64,000 nt of DNA from Stictocephala bisonia (Eukaryota; Arthropoda; Insecta; Hemiptera; Membracidae): the NCBI GenBank assembly GCA_035578905.1, contig JAQJVL010000002.1:5307229-5371228 (forward strand), written 5' to 3'. Both the position numbers and the translations under genes were made by a program. Position 1 is the first letter of the stretch. Every line of letters begins with the position of its first letter. Under the pieces are notes generated by a model that was not told the DNA's origin, did not search any database, and worked only from the letters and a program-made list of their open reading frames with translations. Shown one piece after another: positions 1-12,235 of this stretch.

Positions 1-362
1 GGCCGCCTACTTTGTTAATCACTTTTGTTAATGACACCTTCATTAATTAAAGCCCACACCGAACGTGAGTCAGAACCCGTGACCCTGAGATTGTTTAAAC
101 CTACTCGGCACCTCCAACTGATCTAGGTCAGTCAATTGGCAAACGGAACGTTGCCTTATCGGCGCACTTGAAGTGACAACTCTGGGCCAAGGCTGTAATT
201 TGACTGCTTGACCTGCAAAATACTTCTCATTGTTGGTTTTGGAAAGCTCAATAAGATTGGATAAGCATTGCCAACTTTCTTGGCAATAAATTCCAATTAG
301 TACTTTACTTTATATATATTCCGAATAGTTTTTTAATTAGCATAATACGTGTTGGTACATAT
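1..362. other. No gene seen
   Basis: Mixed-composition sequence up to the palindrome. No exon, tRNA or clear repeat recognised. Confidence 0.5.
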
Positions 363-665
363 ACAGTAGAAGTAAACGTTACACAACACAAATTTATTAC
401 AATATAAGCACAAAATGCACATATATATTACAATACAAGCACAAAATGCACAAATATTATGGTGATCGATTTCGGTGAACCACGCTCACCTTCCTCAGAC
501 CAGAGGATTCTTTTGTGAATCCCTCTGGTCTGAGGAAGGTGAGCGTGGTTCACCGAAATCGATCACCATAATATTTGTGCATTTTGTGCTTGTATTGTAA
601 TATATATGTGCATTTTGTGCTTATATTGTAATAAATTTGTGTTGTGTGACGTTTACTTGTACTGT
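363..665. repeat. Near-perfect 300-bp palindrome (foldback element, family P copy 1)
   Basis: Two arms of about 145 bp are almost exact reverse complements around a centre near 514, with a loop of only a few bases (gattc...gaatc). Each arm contains an imperfect internal duplication around cacaaaatgcacaaatatta. Outer ends read acagtagaagtaaacgtt and, on the other arm, its complement. Related decayed copies lie at 9985-10060 and 59423-59613. The small number of arm mismatches suggests recent insertion or arm homogenisation. Confidence 0.9.
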
Positions 666-770
666 TTAAATATTCCCTAACGACTGTCAAAACTAAATTT
701 ACACTTTAATATAACATATTTATCAACCATTATTTTATAAGCTCACGGATAGATTTCTCGTTCAATGATA

Positions 771-904
771 AATGTTGTGTCTCAAAGTATCAGCTGTTTT
801 GTGGTCCATTGTGGAGCGCTAGTGTAGTTCCTTATGTTAAATGTTGTGTCTCAAAATATCAGCTGTTTTTGTGGTCCATTGTGGACCTGAAGTGTAGTTC
901 CGTT
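771..904. repeat. Two-copy tandem duplication, 69-bp unit
   Basis: The block starting aatgttgtgtctcaaa at 771 is repeated at 840. Both copies contain atcagctgttttgtggtcca (second copy with one extra T) and end gtgtagttcc. Confidence 0.85.
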
Positions 905-2035
905 TAAATATAATGTAGTTTAAACAAGCTGTAGTGGTAGACCTCACTATCTTTAACCAAATTGCTGGTACACATTTCCTATTAGATGAGATATCCATTT
1001 ATAGGTAAATAATATTGTATAATCAAGGAATTAACAAATAAATATTATAAATCTAATCATGTATTCATTTATTTCTTTTAAAATTCACACGTAATTAGTT
1101 TATTTCATGAAAATGTTCATTTTATTGTTGAGATATAAAAATCAGGTATAAAGACTCTTCTTAGAATACCATGAATTTAACTTAAAAATTGACTATTTGT
1201 ATTGGATTGTATCTTGGTGTTGTACGTGTTTATTTATTTATTTATATTTTATCTATTTTATTTATTATATTTTATAGTTATTTATGGGTATCCGTTGTAA
1301 CTGTTTAATTGTTGCACGAGTTCATTAGAGTACACTTTCGATAAAGTATGCCAAAATACATTTTTATTATTTTTCTTTAAAGTTTAATCATTAATTTATA
1401 AATTTTTTATATGTTTAACTTTATTATTTATTTTATTATGTGCGTTATTTGTACAATAGTCATTTATAATCAGTACACTAACGTATATTAGTTCGTTTAA
1501 TCTCTTATAATGGAATTAATTACTATGTTGCATATTTACTGTTATATAATTGTATAGTGCATGTACATCGACCCTCCTCTAACATAAGAGTTCTTTATTG
1601 GGGAAGTACTATTCATTGTAATTGTTACGACCGATATATCTTGTAACAATAATGATAATAATGATTAATTGAGGAATAAATAAAATACTAAATGTTGTTT
1701 AGTACTGAACTTATGTTTGTAAAAATAAAAATATTGTTTATCATTGAGTTTAGTGAAAGAAACAAATTATGCCAAAAATATAATTTTGTATTTAGTAATT
1801 ATGTATTTTCATAATTGCATTGCTGACAATTTCAAACTTTCTACTCAATAACCTGACATAGCTGTGAGATGGGAGCACTGTTGACGGGGCAAAGTGTTGA
1901 GAAGGTTGTAGGCAAAAGGTTCCATGCTCACCCTCTCAATGGTTGTCATCAACATGGACTCTACTACAGAAGCCTGTGGTGTCCTTTTGGATGGTAGGCA
2001 TGGTTCGGATATTGTGTGAGGAAAAAACTGAGTAT
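905..2035. other. AT-rich noncoding stretch
   Basis: Very AT-rich with TATTTA-type low-complexity runs around 1230-1290 and 1380-1450. The short minus-strand open frame at 1845-2048 has no recognisable domain. No gene supported. Confidence 0.5.
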
Positions 2036-2400
2036 CAGGATTTGTCAATTAACTGAAAATCAGACCAAGAGTACGTAGTTCGGATTCCACGTAAAAGTAG
2101 GTCTCTTAGTTGCATTTGCTATTAGGCTATTAAAAATTGCACTTTCTAAGGAACAGTCGACCCTAGTAACAATGACTACACTCGTTCATATACACTCATC
2201 ACACTTATTCGCCTCTCATATTCACCCATATCTCAACAATCGACGTCTTTGAAATGAACAATGAATATTTATCAGTAATTTTAAACTTACGCTGTACTGG
2301 CTCAAACCCTTACTCGGTTTGAATAAGTTCCCCATACAGATCAATAGTATATGACGAATGGGCAGGGTAAAGTTAAGAGTAACATCGGTCTCTCATTTTA
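2036..2400 (-). repeat. Dispersed repeat family S (copy 1) joined to a second module
   Basis: The first part (to about 2262) shares aatcagacca, ttccacgtaaa, tttctaaggaacagtc and the tail cgacgtctt region with copies at 12015-12235, 14484-14620, 17990-18260 and 62215-62320. The second part (2265-2400: ttatcagtaat, ctgtactgg, gaataagttcc, cagatcaatagt) matches the body of the SINE-like element at 30052-30262. No coding potential. Probably a non-autonomous retroelement; the junction may mark a nested or composite element. Confidence 0.7.
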
Positions 2401-2569
2401 AATATTTTTAAAAAATCGCAAACAATTACATAAAAACTAATTATTAGGAACGTTTACTAACACATGTTACGTACTCTATAAAACGAATTTACAATCCTGC
2501 AAACTAAACAAGCAAATAAAAAAAATTAACAAAGAGTAAGACACCTTTCTTATCTAATTCATATTATTA

Positions 2570-3110
2570 TTAGAATTATAAATAAATGGTTCCAAAGAAT
2601 TGGCACGAACATTCCAACATATTAAACACTAAAGAATCAAAACTTTGAATATTACCAGTTTGATTCCCAATTATATTTTTTACCATAACAAAAAGACTAG
2701 TCGAGTTAAAGAAATGCGGTTTGTACTAAAATATCTTTAATTGTACTTTACATCTTTTCTGAAAATTTAATTGAAATCGTTAGAGCTGTTTTCGAGAAAA
2801 TTTCATTTTCGTATGTTTATTGCCCATAAAAATATTAAAAATAAAATGTCAAAAAAGTGCAAAAACCGGTCTGAAGATATTTCTTAAATACACTTATACA
2901 CCAAATTTCATAAAAGTCGTTCCATCCGTTTGGTATCCAGTGACACATGCACACTTACGGACAGACACCAACATTTTTTAATTTTTTTTAAATAACACTT
3001 TTTTGAGTTCAGAGAGTCCTAAAATGGATTTTCAGACCAACTTGTAAAAAAATCTTTTTACGATCACAATGCTTTCTTTACGCCAACGCATATAGGAGGA
3101 AGTAAAACAA
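2570..3110 (-). repeat. Dispersed repeat family V, minus-strand copy
   Basis: Read on the minus strand this aligns for about 500 bp with 32190-32720. Shared blocks are cttcctcctatatgcgtt, gatcgtaaaaa, acaagttggtct, gtgtctgtccgta, accaaacggat, aaaccgcat and gtgccaatt. No open frame. Probably a DNA-transposon derivative or an old noncoding element. Confidence 0.75.
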
Positions 3111-3111
3111 C

Positions 3112-4455
3112 TAAATGTTTATTTCATATGGGATTTTCAACCAATAAACATAAATTTAGTGCTTTCACATTTGGTTTAACAATGCGCCCATGATATTTAC
3201 ATACAAAACATACACAATCACTTAAGAATGACATCCTGACATGAGACTCATATTGTCGTCTGTTATTTGCAAGCTTCCAAAAAACTTATGCGAAGGCTGT
3301 GACGAATAAATTTTCATTTCCGGCCATAAGTAATGAGCCCATTTGCATCTGTTCAGAACTCCTGATCCCTGTGGCCAATTGCTGAGTCCTGCCTGGAGGA
3401 CCAGATTCAGTTTGATTTGTGGCTTTATTGTGGGCTGACTTAATATTTTTAACTTGTTAACCTCCTTTTACCGTGCAATAGACATGCTTGTCGACCCAAC
3501 TATAGTTTATTGTTCTCCTGTCCAGGAAGACTTATTTTGAGGGAGGAAAGGAAATTCTCTGAACGCTTGGAGCTAAATGTAATTTTTAGAAGTTTCTTTC
3601 CATTAACGTAAAAAGTTTTAATTGAGTTTTAACCTAATTAGAAGCTTAATGTAGTTCCGAACTTATTTATATTGCTTAAAACATCGCCTGTTAGTTTAAG
3701 AATGTATTACTCATGGTAAAAATGTCACTTTGATTGGTGGCATCTGGTTGTAGATACGTTTAAATAAGATTTAAAAATACCTACAATTATAACAACGGCT
3801 CAAGAACTCATATTAAATAGTATTAGTTATGTGCATTGTAAATTTAAACAATTCAAATTCATTAGCAAAAACAAAAATTTTATTTCTGTGAAACCTCTTT
3901 ATTTGTTTAAAGTTGTATTCGATGAAGCCTACGCACAAATTCAATAGAACAATAAAATTACATTGTTTTGATCCATGGACTATATCAATATTACAGCAAC
4001 TAATCGTAAATGATGATAGTAATTACTGATATTTAGGTTCAATTTAACTATCTATACAATTAATTACTGATATTGTGATCGAGAAAATCTACCTTAAGAA
4101 AATATTGTGGTATGTTGTTAAATCATTACTTGACGAAAGATGTTTCTCAGCAATACTCTAATCGATTAATCGATTTATAATTGATAATCTCGTTTACTTA
4201 TAAACAAGCTTATCCTTGTTGAATTACATCTTGTTGATAAAAATACACGTACCACTGCTTATCATTGGATGGGCCAATACATGAACTTAGGACTTTTTTC
4301 AGCTCATATACATAACTATATACATTTTATCGATCTTTAGAGCCACAGTTTAGGTGCTCTTGTGTGTTTTTCCAGTACACGAGCAGACAAAGTTAAAAAA
4401 ATTAACTTATTTTAGAAAAAAGTGAATTCCTTAGTTTACCATATTCACTTTTTAA
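3112..4455. other. Noncoding stretch
   Basis: AT-rich sequence with no recognised exon, RNA gene or repeat copy, up to the 36-bp minisatellite. Confidence 0.5.
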
Positions 4456-4460
4456 TATGG

Positions 4461-4660
4461 GTACCACTGTATGTATATGGGTGGGTTAATACCACTGTAT
4501 GTATATGGGTGGGCGGGTGGGTCATTACCACTGTATGTATATGGGTGGGCGGGTGGGTCAATACCACTGTATGTGGATGGGTGGGCGGTTGGGTCATTAC
4601 CACTGTTTGTGAATGGGTGGGCGGGTGGGTCAATACCACATTGTACGTGTATGGGTGAGC
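4461..4660. repeat. Minisatellite, 36-bp unit, about 5.5 copies
   Basis: Unit: accactgtatgtatatgggt followed by gggcgggtgggtcatt. The period is a multiple of three, so several frames stay open on both strands (Trp/Gly/Val-rich and Thr/His/Pro-rich). These are by-products of the repeat, not genes. Confidence 0.9.
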
Positions 4661-5814
4661 GGTCTGATCAAGAGAGGGCTTCCCAAAGTTCTGTTACGTT
4701 ATAACCGTACGAGTACTGTGGATATTTAGATCAGTTAATATCCACTGACTGATCTAATTGTTTCTTTGTAAAGAGTCTGTTTTTTTTAGAATCTCAGTAG
4801 TAAATGATTGGCAGTTTAACATATAAATATATACACATATGTGCAAAAATGATGTACATTTTGATAATCAATCACAAAGTATAAACTTTCTTATTCAAGA
4901 AGATTATGACAACATTGAAATTTTGTAGCATCAAATATTATGCTTAAGTTTACTTTTTCCTTTCTTTTTCAGTTTTTTTTATTATTTTTTTTATTATCTA
5001 CGTAAATAAGTTTTATTTACAATTATTTATTAGACCAAGCATGTTACCTCTAGAAGAATATGAATATTCAGAATCAGATAAAATGTAGTCTTGTTCACTA
5101 ACACCCTTGACAGCTAGGTAAGCACTTGGGGACACTCATCTACGCTTCATATATTTACCCCAATTGTACCGTCCTCACATGTTTTGGATTGATGTTTTAT
5201 GTTTTTTACATTTTCTCTTTTTTATAACAATAATTTTAAATCTATGTAAGGACTAGAGAACACCCCACGAGCTAACCCCAACAGTGCCAACCTCACATGA
5301 TTAGAATGATTGAATGCATTTTCTCTGAGGTGCAGAGGTTTAGAAACGTGTTCACGTCGACTTGTTGATCAGTTTTATCAGACCAAGCCGCCTACCTCAC
5401 TGTGTCTGATAGACATTGTACTTCGCCAATAAATAACGGCTAACACGCACAATGCGCCGAGTCCCTCACTTTCCGTCACACATTTCATCTCGCCACCGAC
5501 CAGACGAGAACTTAAATACATCCATTTGCATAATTTGTGGCGGAATTATACTCACTTGTCATATAATGATAATAAATAGTGATCCCAATAGTGAGCCGGT
5601 GACGTCACAATGGCACGGTCTAGTTTGTCGCTACTTTCCACCCCCACCCCGTCAAATACAGTGACGACCTTTCAAATGTATTCCAGGAGAGAGTAACAGC
5701 TTGACTAACGAGCAAAAATATCGTTAATCAGTATCGTTTTTAAGTAACATGTTGTCAGATTACTTCTAGTAAACAGTTTTTCCCCCCATTAATACATACG
5801 CCACACGAACGCCA
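4661..5814. other. Noncoding stretch
   Basis: Contains poly-T/AT runs (4970-5000) and a moderately GC-rich part (5440-5660) with a 70-codon open frame that resembles nothing known. No gene supported. Confidence 0.45.
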
Positions 5815-6120
5815 GACGTACCAGCTAATCACGTTATCTGACAACTGCTACACAGATCGTATCAGCTAATCCTGTTATCATTTGACTACTATACACATAG
5901 TATCAGCTAACCGTGCTATCAGACGACTGCTACACAGATCGTATCAGCTAATCACGTTATTAGACGACTGCTACACAGATCGTATCAGCTAATCATGTTA
6001 TCAGACGACTGCTACACAGATCGTATCAGCTAATCACGTTATTAGACGACTGCTACACAGATCGTATCAGCTAATCACGTTATTAGACGACTGCTACACA
6101 GATCGTATCAGCTAAATGTG
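5815..6120. repeat. Minisatellite, 41-bp unit, about 7 copies
   Basis: Unit: gctacacagatcgtatcagc followed by taatcacgttattagacgact. Variants replace cacg with catg or cctg and att with atc. The first copies are more diverged than the last ones. Confidence 0.9.
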
Positions 6121-6959
6121 TTGTCTACTGCTGAGGACGGTTGAATGACACGACACCCGCCGGGCCACCAATCTCCCTTCATCGGCCGTCGGTCGTTGCC
6201 ACATATCCTTGTTGTACAACAGTTATCCAATTGTCTTTTTTCATTCTAATATCATCGTTAAATGACCTACACCTTATCACATCGGCACTTTATTGAATTT
6301 AAGTCCTTCACCAACTCACTACAGAATAATAGTTTCGTTTTCTATGAACAACAAAAGAGCCTCGATTTTGAAAGTTAATATGCTGTCGTTTAATTGCTAT
6401 TGATTGTTATATTGTTGGGATACTTAGTGTTTTGACTGTGTGGTAGCTCTGTTATATTTGTCTCACATGAGGGGAATTTTTTACCGTGTTCTTGAACGCT
6501 ATTACGGGACTGTCTTACCAAACCCATCCAGCTAAATGTTATTTGATCTCCAGGATTTAAACCTGAAGAAGAATGCTAACCAATAAACATACAAATAAAT
6601 AAAAAGAGTGTATTTGTGTGTTGTCTAGATTTTGGCACATTCCAAATCTTAGCATTTTTATCACTAGTGAGTAGAATCAGGTCTATTTTTTTCTAGAAAA
6701 ATTTCATTCCGCAAAAACTCGTTTTGTAGGCTTATACAAAAATTCATAACATCTATTTTACTAAAAATCTTATTTCTCATCATATATCTGTTACTTAGCT
6801 TGATTTTTAGTGATTTGCTTAACTTTTGTTTTGGGGATTAATGCTGAACATGAATTTGAAAAATATTTATTTTAATATACAATTGTTTCTCAATATGATG
6901 CGGAAATATAATTTCGTGGAAACCCTTCTATGGCGAGACCGTATGGACAATAATAGTAA

Positions 6960-7360
6960 ATGCTCCTGCCGGCAGACCGTCCCGGAGGCCAGGCCGTCCC
7001 GCCAGCAGGCAGTCCCGGAGGCCATCCGTCCCGCCGGCAGGTAGTCCCGGAGGCCAGGCCGTCCCGCCGGCAGACAGTCTCGGAGGCCAGGCCGTTGCGC
7101 TGGCAGGCAGTCCCGGAGGCCAGGCCGTCCCGCCGGTAGGCAGTCCCGGAGGCCAGGCCATCCCACCGCAAGGCAGTCTCGGAGGCCAGGCCGTCCCGCC
7201 GGAAGGCAGTCCCGGAGGCCAGGCCGTCCCGCCGGTAGGCAGTCCCGGAGGCCAGGCCATCCCACCGCAAGGCAGTCCCGGAGGCCAGGCCGTCCCGCCG
7301 GCAGGCAGTCTCGGAGGCCAGGCCGTCGCGCCGGCAAGCAGTCCCGGAGGTCAGACATCC
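6960..7360. repeat. GC-rich minisatellite, 33-bp unit, about 12 copies
   Basis: Unit: cagtcccggaggccaggccg followed by tcccgccggcagg. The unit is a multiple of three and lacks stops, so long minus-strand frames run through it (one of 163 codons repeating GLRDCLPAGRP). Two more open frames overlap on the same strand, so this is not good evidence of a protein. GC content is far above its surroundings. Confidence 0.92.
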
Positions 7361-7724
7361 AATTTTAATACGAACTACACATGTTTGGCGAGTAATTATA
7401 AAAACACTAATTATAACCGGTAAGCCTACAATGTAAGTTCAAAATGTAAAATATTATGTAGATTTTTTAAGTGTCTTATTTTTAAATGCCAAAACGTTTG
7501 TATATATTTTTTTGAAATGTAAAATCTGAAATTGTCGAAATAAACAATTATTAAAGAAGAAAAGAAATTTAAAATACGTATTCCCTCAATATTTTACAAA
7601 AATACTAAAAAATACACAAAAATTATCTTATCCAACTGATTAATCTCCCAGATACGCTAGTTCAGAACTTGTAGCTACCACTTACGGCCGGAACTCAGCA
7701 ACACATTCAATTACCAACTTATCA

Positions 7725-8423
7725 CACTAAGACGAACTGAGTTCCTCAACCTGCCTATACATACAGTTAAAGACGAATTGAGTTCCTCAACCTGCCTATA
7801 CATACAGTAAAAGACGAACTGAGTTCCTCAACCTGCCTATACATACAGTAAAAGACGACCTGAGTTCCTCAACCTGCCTATACATACAGTAAAAGACGAA
7901 TTAAGTTCCTCAACCTGCCTATACATACAGTAAAAGACGAACTGAGTTCCTCAACCTGCCTATACATACAGTTAAAGACGAATTGAGTTCCTCAACCTGC
8001 CTATACATACAGTTAAAGACGAACTGAGTTCCTCAACCTGCCTATACATACAGTTAAAGACGAATTAAGTTCCTCAACCTGCCTATACATACAGTTAAAG
8101 ACGAACTGAGTTCCTCAACCTGCCTATACATACAGTTAAAGACGAATTGAGTTCCTCAACCTGCCTATACATACAGTTAAAGACGAACTGAGTTCCTCAA
8201 CCTGCCTATACATACAGTTAAAGACGAATTGAGTTCCTCAACCTGCCTATACATACAGTTAAAGACGAATTGAGTTCCTCAACCTGCCTATACATACAGT
8301 TAAAGACGAATTGAGTTCCTCAACCTGCCTATACATACAGTAAAAGACGAACTGAGTTCCTCAACCTGCCTATACATACAGTAAAAGACGAACTGAGTTC
8401 CTCACCTGTCCATACATTCACTA
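7725..8423. repeat. Minisatellite, 41-bp unit, about 16-17 copies
   Basis: Unit: aaagacgaactgagttcctc followed by aacctgcctatacatacagtt. Copies are almost identical; the main variants are gaactg/gaattg/gaatta and agtt/agta. The near-identity points to recent expansion. No similarity to the other 41-bp array at 5815. Confidence 0.95.
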
Positions 8424-11054
8424 ACTTTAGAATTAATTGTAAAGTTATATACCTCTAATAAGGTAAGAATAACAATATATAAATAATTTTGAGACTTGGA
8501 TAGAAGTCTGGTTTTAATTTGTTTTTTTAATTATGTTCCACATTTACAAAAATACTATAGAGAAAACACAATGTTTGTTATTTTTATACTTTAATTAATT
8601 TTACCTATTCTTAAGACAACAAACATCATAATATGGGCAAATATCGTTTTCAAAGTACGGACGAATATAGTCACAAACTAAGACCGATTATACATTTAAA
8701 AGTGTCATTAAAGAACTGTCCAAAGACAAATAAAAAAGTTTGTCTTCAGCTGATCCTATTCAAACTTTATTAGACTTTGACTGGGATCAAACTGAAAAAA
8801 TCTTTAACGTGTGAGATCCCGAAACAACTCTACTAACGATTTTTCCCGCTATATAGAACGATTATCCATTTAGCCATTCAGCAATCAATGACTTCGTGTA
8901 ATATAAAATTGATATAAATCAGTCTGTGATAAATTAAAATAATTATATATAGATCAGCATTATACTGAATCTCCTCTAACAATTCATTCCTATTGCAATG
9001 TTAACATTGTACTTATGTATCCCATACATTAATAATATTTTTCTATAGGATATGACTGTATATGGCCCAGGGATGAACGAGAACAGATTTGTTCACGTGA
9101 ATATTATGTAACACGTTTTACGTTACTAAGTTTAGATGAAAATATATAAACTAATAATGATAAAACTTCGATTTCATTAAGTATTAGTCGATTTCATAAG
9201 TTTCAATTATAATCACCTAAATTATCCAAATGGTACATTATAATCAGAGTCAGTGTCATCGTTCTCTTTACGTAGAATCTAGATCTAATCTAGATATAGA
9301 TCACTTTAAAAAGTCCGATATGCTTTTCGCTTAACTGATTCATTTGTTTGATAGTATATCCGGTTTTTAAGTATGCTATGATTGCAAATATACAGTACAA
9401 TTTATGACAGTACAAAAGGAATTTTAGCATGTTTGTGGGGATGTTGAAAGCAGCATACAACTCACGGTCGGGTAGATTAGCCTCATTTATAAAATGTTGC
9501 ATGTTCTGGCTTCAAAGCTGTTTGGGACACTTAAAGTTCAACTGTCAGATGACTTTGGTCATTGAGGATAGGTGGCGTGTAGGGGTAGCGATTAGGATAC
9601 TCATTTAAAATAAAAGTCTAAGATGAAGGGTTCCAGTCGTTCCAATTTTTAGTATATCAAATGTCAAGTAAATGGTTCAGTCTATCATTTCATTTCCAGA
9701 CCAAACGTTCACAAATTATTTTTAAAACTTTACAGATCATGTGATAAAGAAAGTTATTGGCTACCAAAAATGGGTATGGGATTTTCATATCACACGTCAA
9801 TTCGCAGTCCTAATTCACCAAGACATCACCCTCTTAGTTTTAAAACATAAAAATTATCGTCTAACTGAAAATAAATGAGATATCTATAATCTAGTTTGTT
9901 GAATTGAATTGTAAACGTTCAATTGAAGTCCAGATTTCAATTATTACACAAGGTATAGATATGATTGTGGTCGATTTTATTAAACAACGTTCACCATAAT
10001 ATATGTACGTTTTGTACTTATATTGTAATAAATTTGTGTCGAGTGACGTTCACTTGTATTTTATTTCCACAAACACGTAATATGCTGTGTAAAAACACCA
10101 ATTCTAAATTAACTAAAACAGTAATACACAATTTTCTTGAAACGTGCAACTTTCTTTTTAATTTCACATTTACGTAGAGGAAATCCACTCCAAAACTGTA
10201 TTCATCTTGCCATACTGAACTGCTGAATATTCAAATGTGTATCGCTAATCCAATATTCGACTGAGTGAATCACATTCAAAATACAACATGTGGCGGCGTG
10301 TGTCTGAATTAATATCCCTCCGAGTCGGTGACTACAGCTGGTAACATCGAATCGATATTCAAATCAGCTGTTTGGAAGCAAATAAGAAAACCTTCGCATG
10401 GACACAGAAATCAATCATAATTAGCCTAATGCTAGCTAACTGAATGAATCAACGCGACACATCCTGCCCTGTAGTCTCTAGTTATTGTTTAACCGCCCAT
10501 AGAGGAATACCTATGTTAATTGCTTACCATAACTCGTCCCAGTGACAACTAAACAATCACAGGCTGGACCTCTCGGAATATATTACTGTATTTCAGTGTT
10601 TGGAACGATCCAACACGTTCTACTAATCTGGCCTGATAGATAAAATACTATCTTAATGATCGCTGAACATTGAAAAAGTCCCTGACATTTTCTAACCTGA
10701 AACTAAAGAAGTGTTCGGATATTTCAGCTGTACCTTAGTTGAAAAATACGTAAATTTTACAATAACTCTAACATATATGTAATGTAAGACAGGTTTTATG
10801 TTGCACTTGCATCTGATTTTGCGTGTTTATGTATGGATTCTCTAAAAATTTGCTTAAAATTCTGTTGAAACGTACAGCACCCAGTGCATTACTTCACAAT
10901 ACCAAAGTTATCTGGTAAGTCCTACTATAAAATATTTACCTGACACTTTTAATTAACAATTCTATCATAAACATAATATAGACTGAGACTACTTGAAAGG
11001 CGAAAAAAGCTATTTATGAATTTATAAATCTATGAACCACAGGAAGCTAGAAAA
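8424..11054. other. Noncoding stretch
   Basis: Mostly AT-rich. It holds the family P half-copy (9985-10060) and a weak tRNA-like patch near 9560-9650 (ggtggcgtgtaggggtagcg ... gggttccagtcg) that may be an old SINE. No exon recognised. Confidence 0.5.
9985..10060. repeat. Half-copy of the family P foldback element
   Basis: Matches the outer right arm of the 363-665 palindrome: accataata, ttttgtacttatattgtaat, aaatttgtgt and gtgacgttcacttgta in the same order. The other arm is missing, so it cannot fold back. Confidence 0.7.
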
Positions 11055-11575
11055 AACAAGTATATATCAGTATGAAATGTAGAAATCAAAAGAAACACAC
11101 TGTTGACAACAGAAACTCGCCACACAAACAGAGCATGGATCAATAATAAATATTAAGGAATCAAGAGGCATGTACAGAAGATGACATAAACATACTCTAA
11201 AACAAAATCATACATCAACGTCAAAAATAGAAATCAAGAGAGACGCACTGTCAACAACAGAAACAGCTATAAAAAAATAGCATGGATCAGTATACAATAT
11301 TAAGGGAATGCTCTGAAAACGACATAAACACACTATAAAATAAAACCATGTATCAATATCATACAGTTACCAACAACACAAATACGGTTCAAAGCAAAAA
11401 GTATGGATCAATACAAAATAATAAGGAATCAAAAGGCTTATACACCATAGAAGACGGTCATAAACACACTATAAAACAAAACCATGAATCAATATCAAAT
11501 ATAGACAGCAAAAAAGACAATACAAACGCATTACAAAACAAAAAGTATAAAGTAGTCTCAAGTATATAAATTACG
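11055..11575. repeat. Diverged tandem repeat, roughly 120-150-bp unit, about 3.5 copies
   Basis: The blocks gcatggatcaata (11133, 11280, and gtatggatcaata at 11401), gacataaacacactataaaa and caacaacagaaac recur in the same order. A 73-codon frame (11348-11569) falls in the array; it is Asn/Lys/Thr-rich with no domain, so I do not call it a gene. Confidence 0.75.
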
Positions 11576-12014
11576 AGTCAAACATAGAAGATGACAAATT
11601 GTACGTAAAAACCCCAAACACTACTAAGTAATTATTATTAATCAAAACTCATACATACCAATCAATATGCATAGTCAAAAGAGTATTTCTTCCAATTCAA
11701 CTTTAGATAAGATGACTTGATTAAGGATAATAATGATAATAACATATTTTCGACAATATTTTCAAAGTAACGTTTTTATTGCTGTTTGTTTTTAAACATC
11801 GATAACATTTATAAATTTTGTTTGTAACGATTGAATTTTGTACAGAAAATTATTGAAATTTGTGAGTTATTTTAAGTGCTTAAATCAATTAAAGATTTAT
11901 AATCAATTTTTAGATTCAATAATCAGATTTATATCAATAAAAGAGGGCACGAACATTTTGGTGTATTTTTTTAAAATTTGTATTCTTACTAAAACATTTG
12001 TGCTATACTAGCTA

Positions 12015-12235
12015 TACTTACCTAACATTATTATTATTCATCTCTAAGATGCCGATCGTAGAGATATGGGCAAATATGAGAGGTGAATGAGTGTAGATGA
12101 ACAAGTGTAGTCATTGTTTTAGTAGCCAGGGCAAAAACAGCTTTATGTGAAATCCGAACCACATAGTGTTGGTCTGATTTTCAGCTAACTGACAAATCTG
12201 ACACTCAGTTCTCTTCCCTACATAACATCTGAACT
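12015..12235 (+). repeat. Dispersed repeat family S (copy 2)
   Basis: Reverse-complement match to 17990-18260 and the first part of 2036-2400: aagatgccgatcg, gatatgggcaaatatgagag, gtgtagtcattgt, then ccgaaccacat and tggtctgattttcagct. Confidence 0.75.

Noticed and set aside
4422..4704. Overlapping repeat-encoded frames rich in Trp/Gly/Val or Thr/His/Pro
   Set aside because: They come from a 36-bp tandem repeat whose length is a multiple of three; open on both strands.
5815..6120. CRISPR-like array
   Set aside because: Repeats abut directly with no unique spacers, and the DNA is eukaryotic; it is a minisatellite.
6867..7358. 163-codon minus-strand frame of GLRDCLPAGRP-like repeats
   Set aside because: It is produced by a stop-free 33-bp minisatellite; two other frames on the same strand are also open across it, and there is no domain or splice context.
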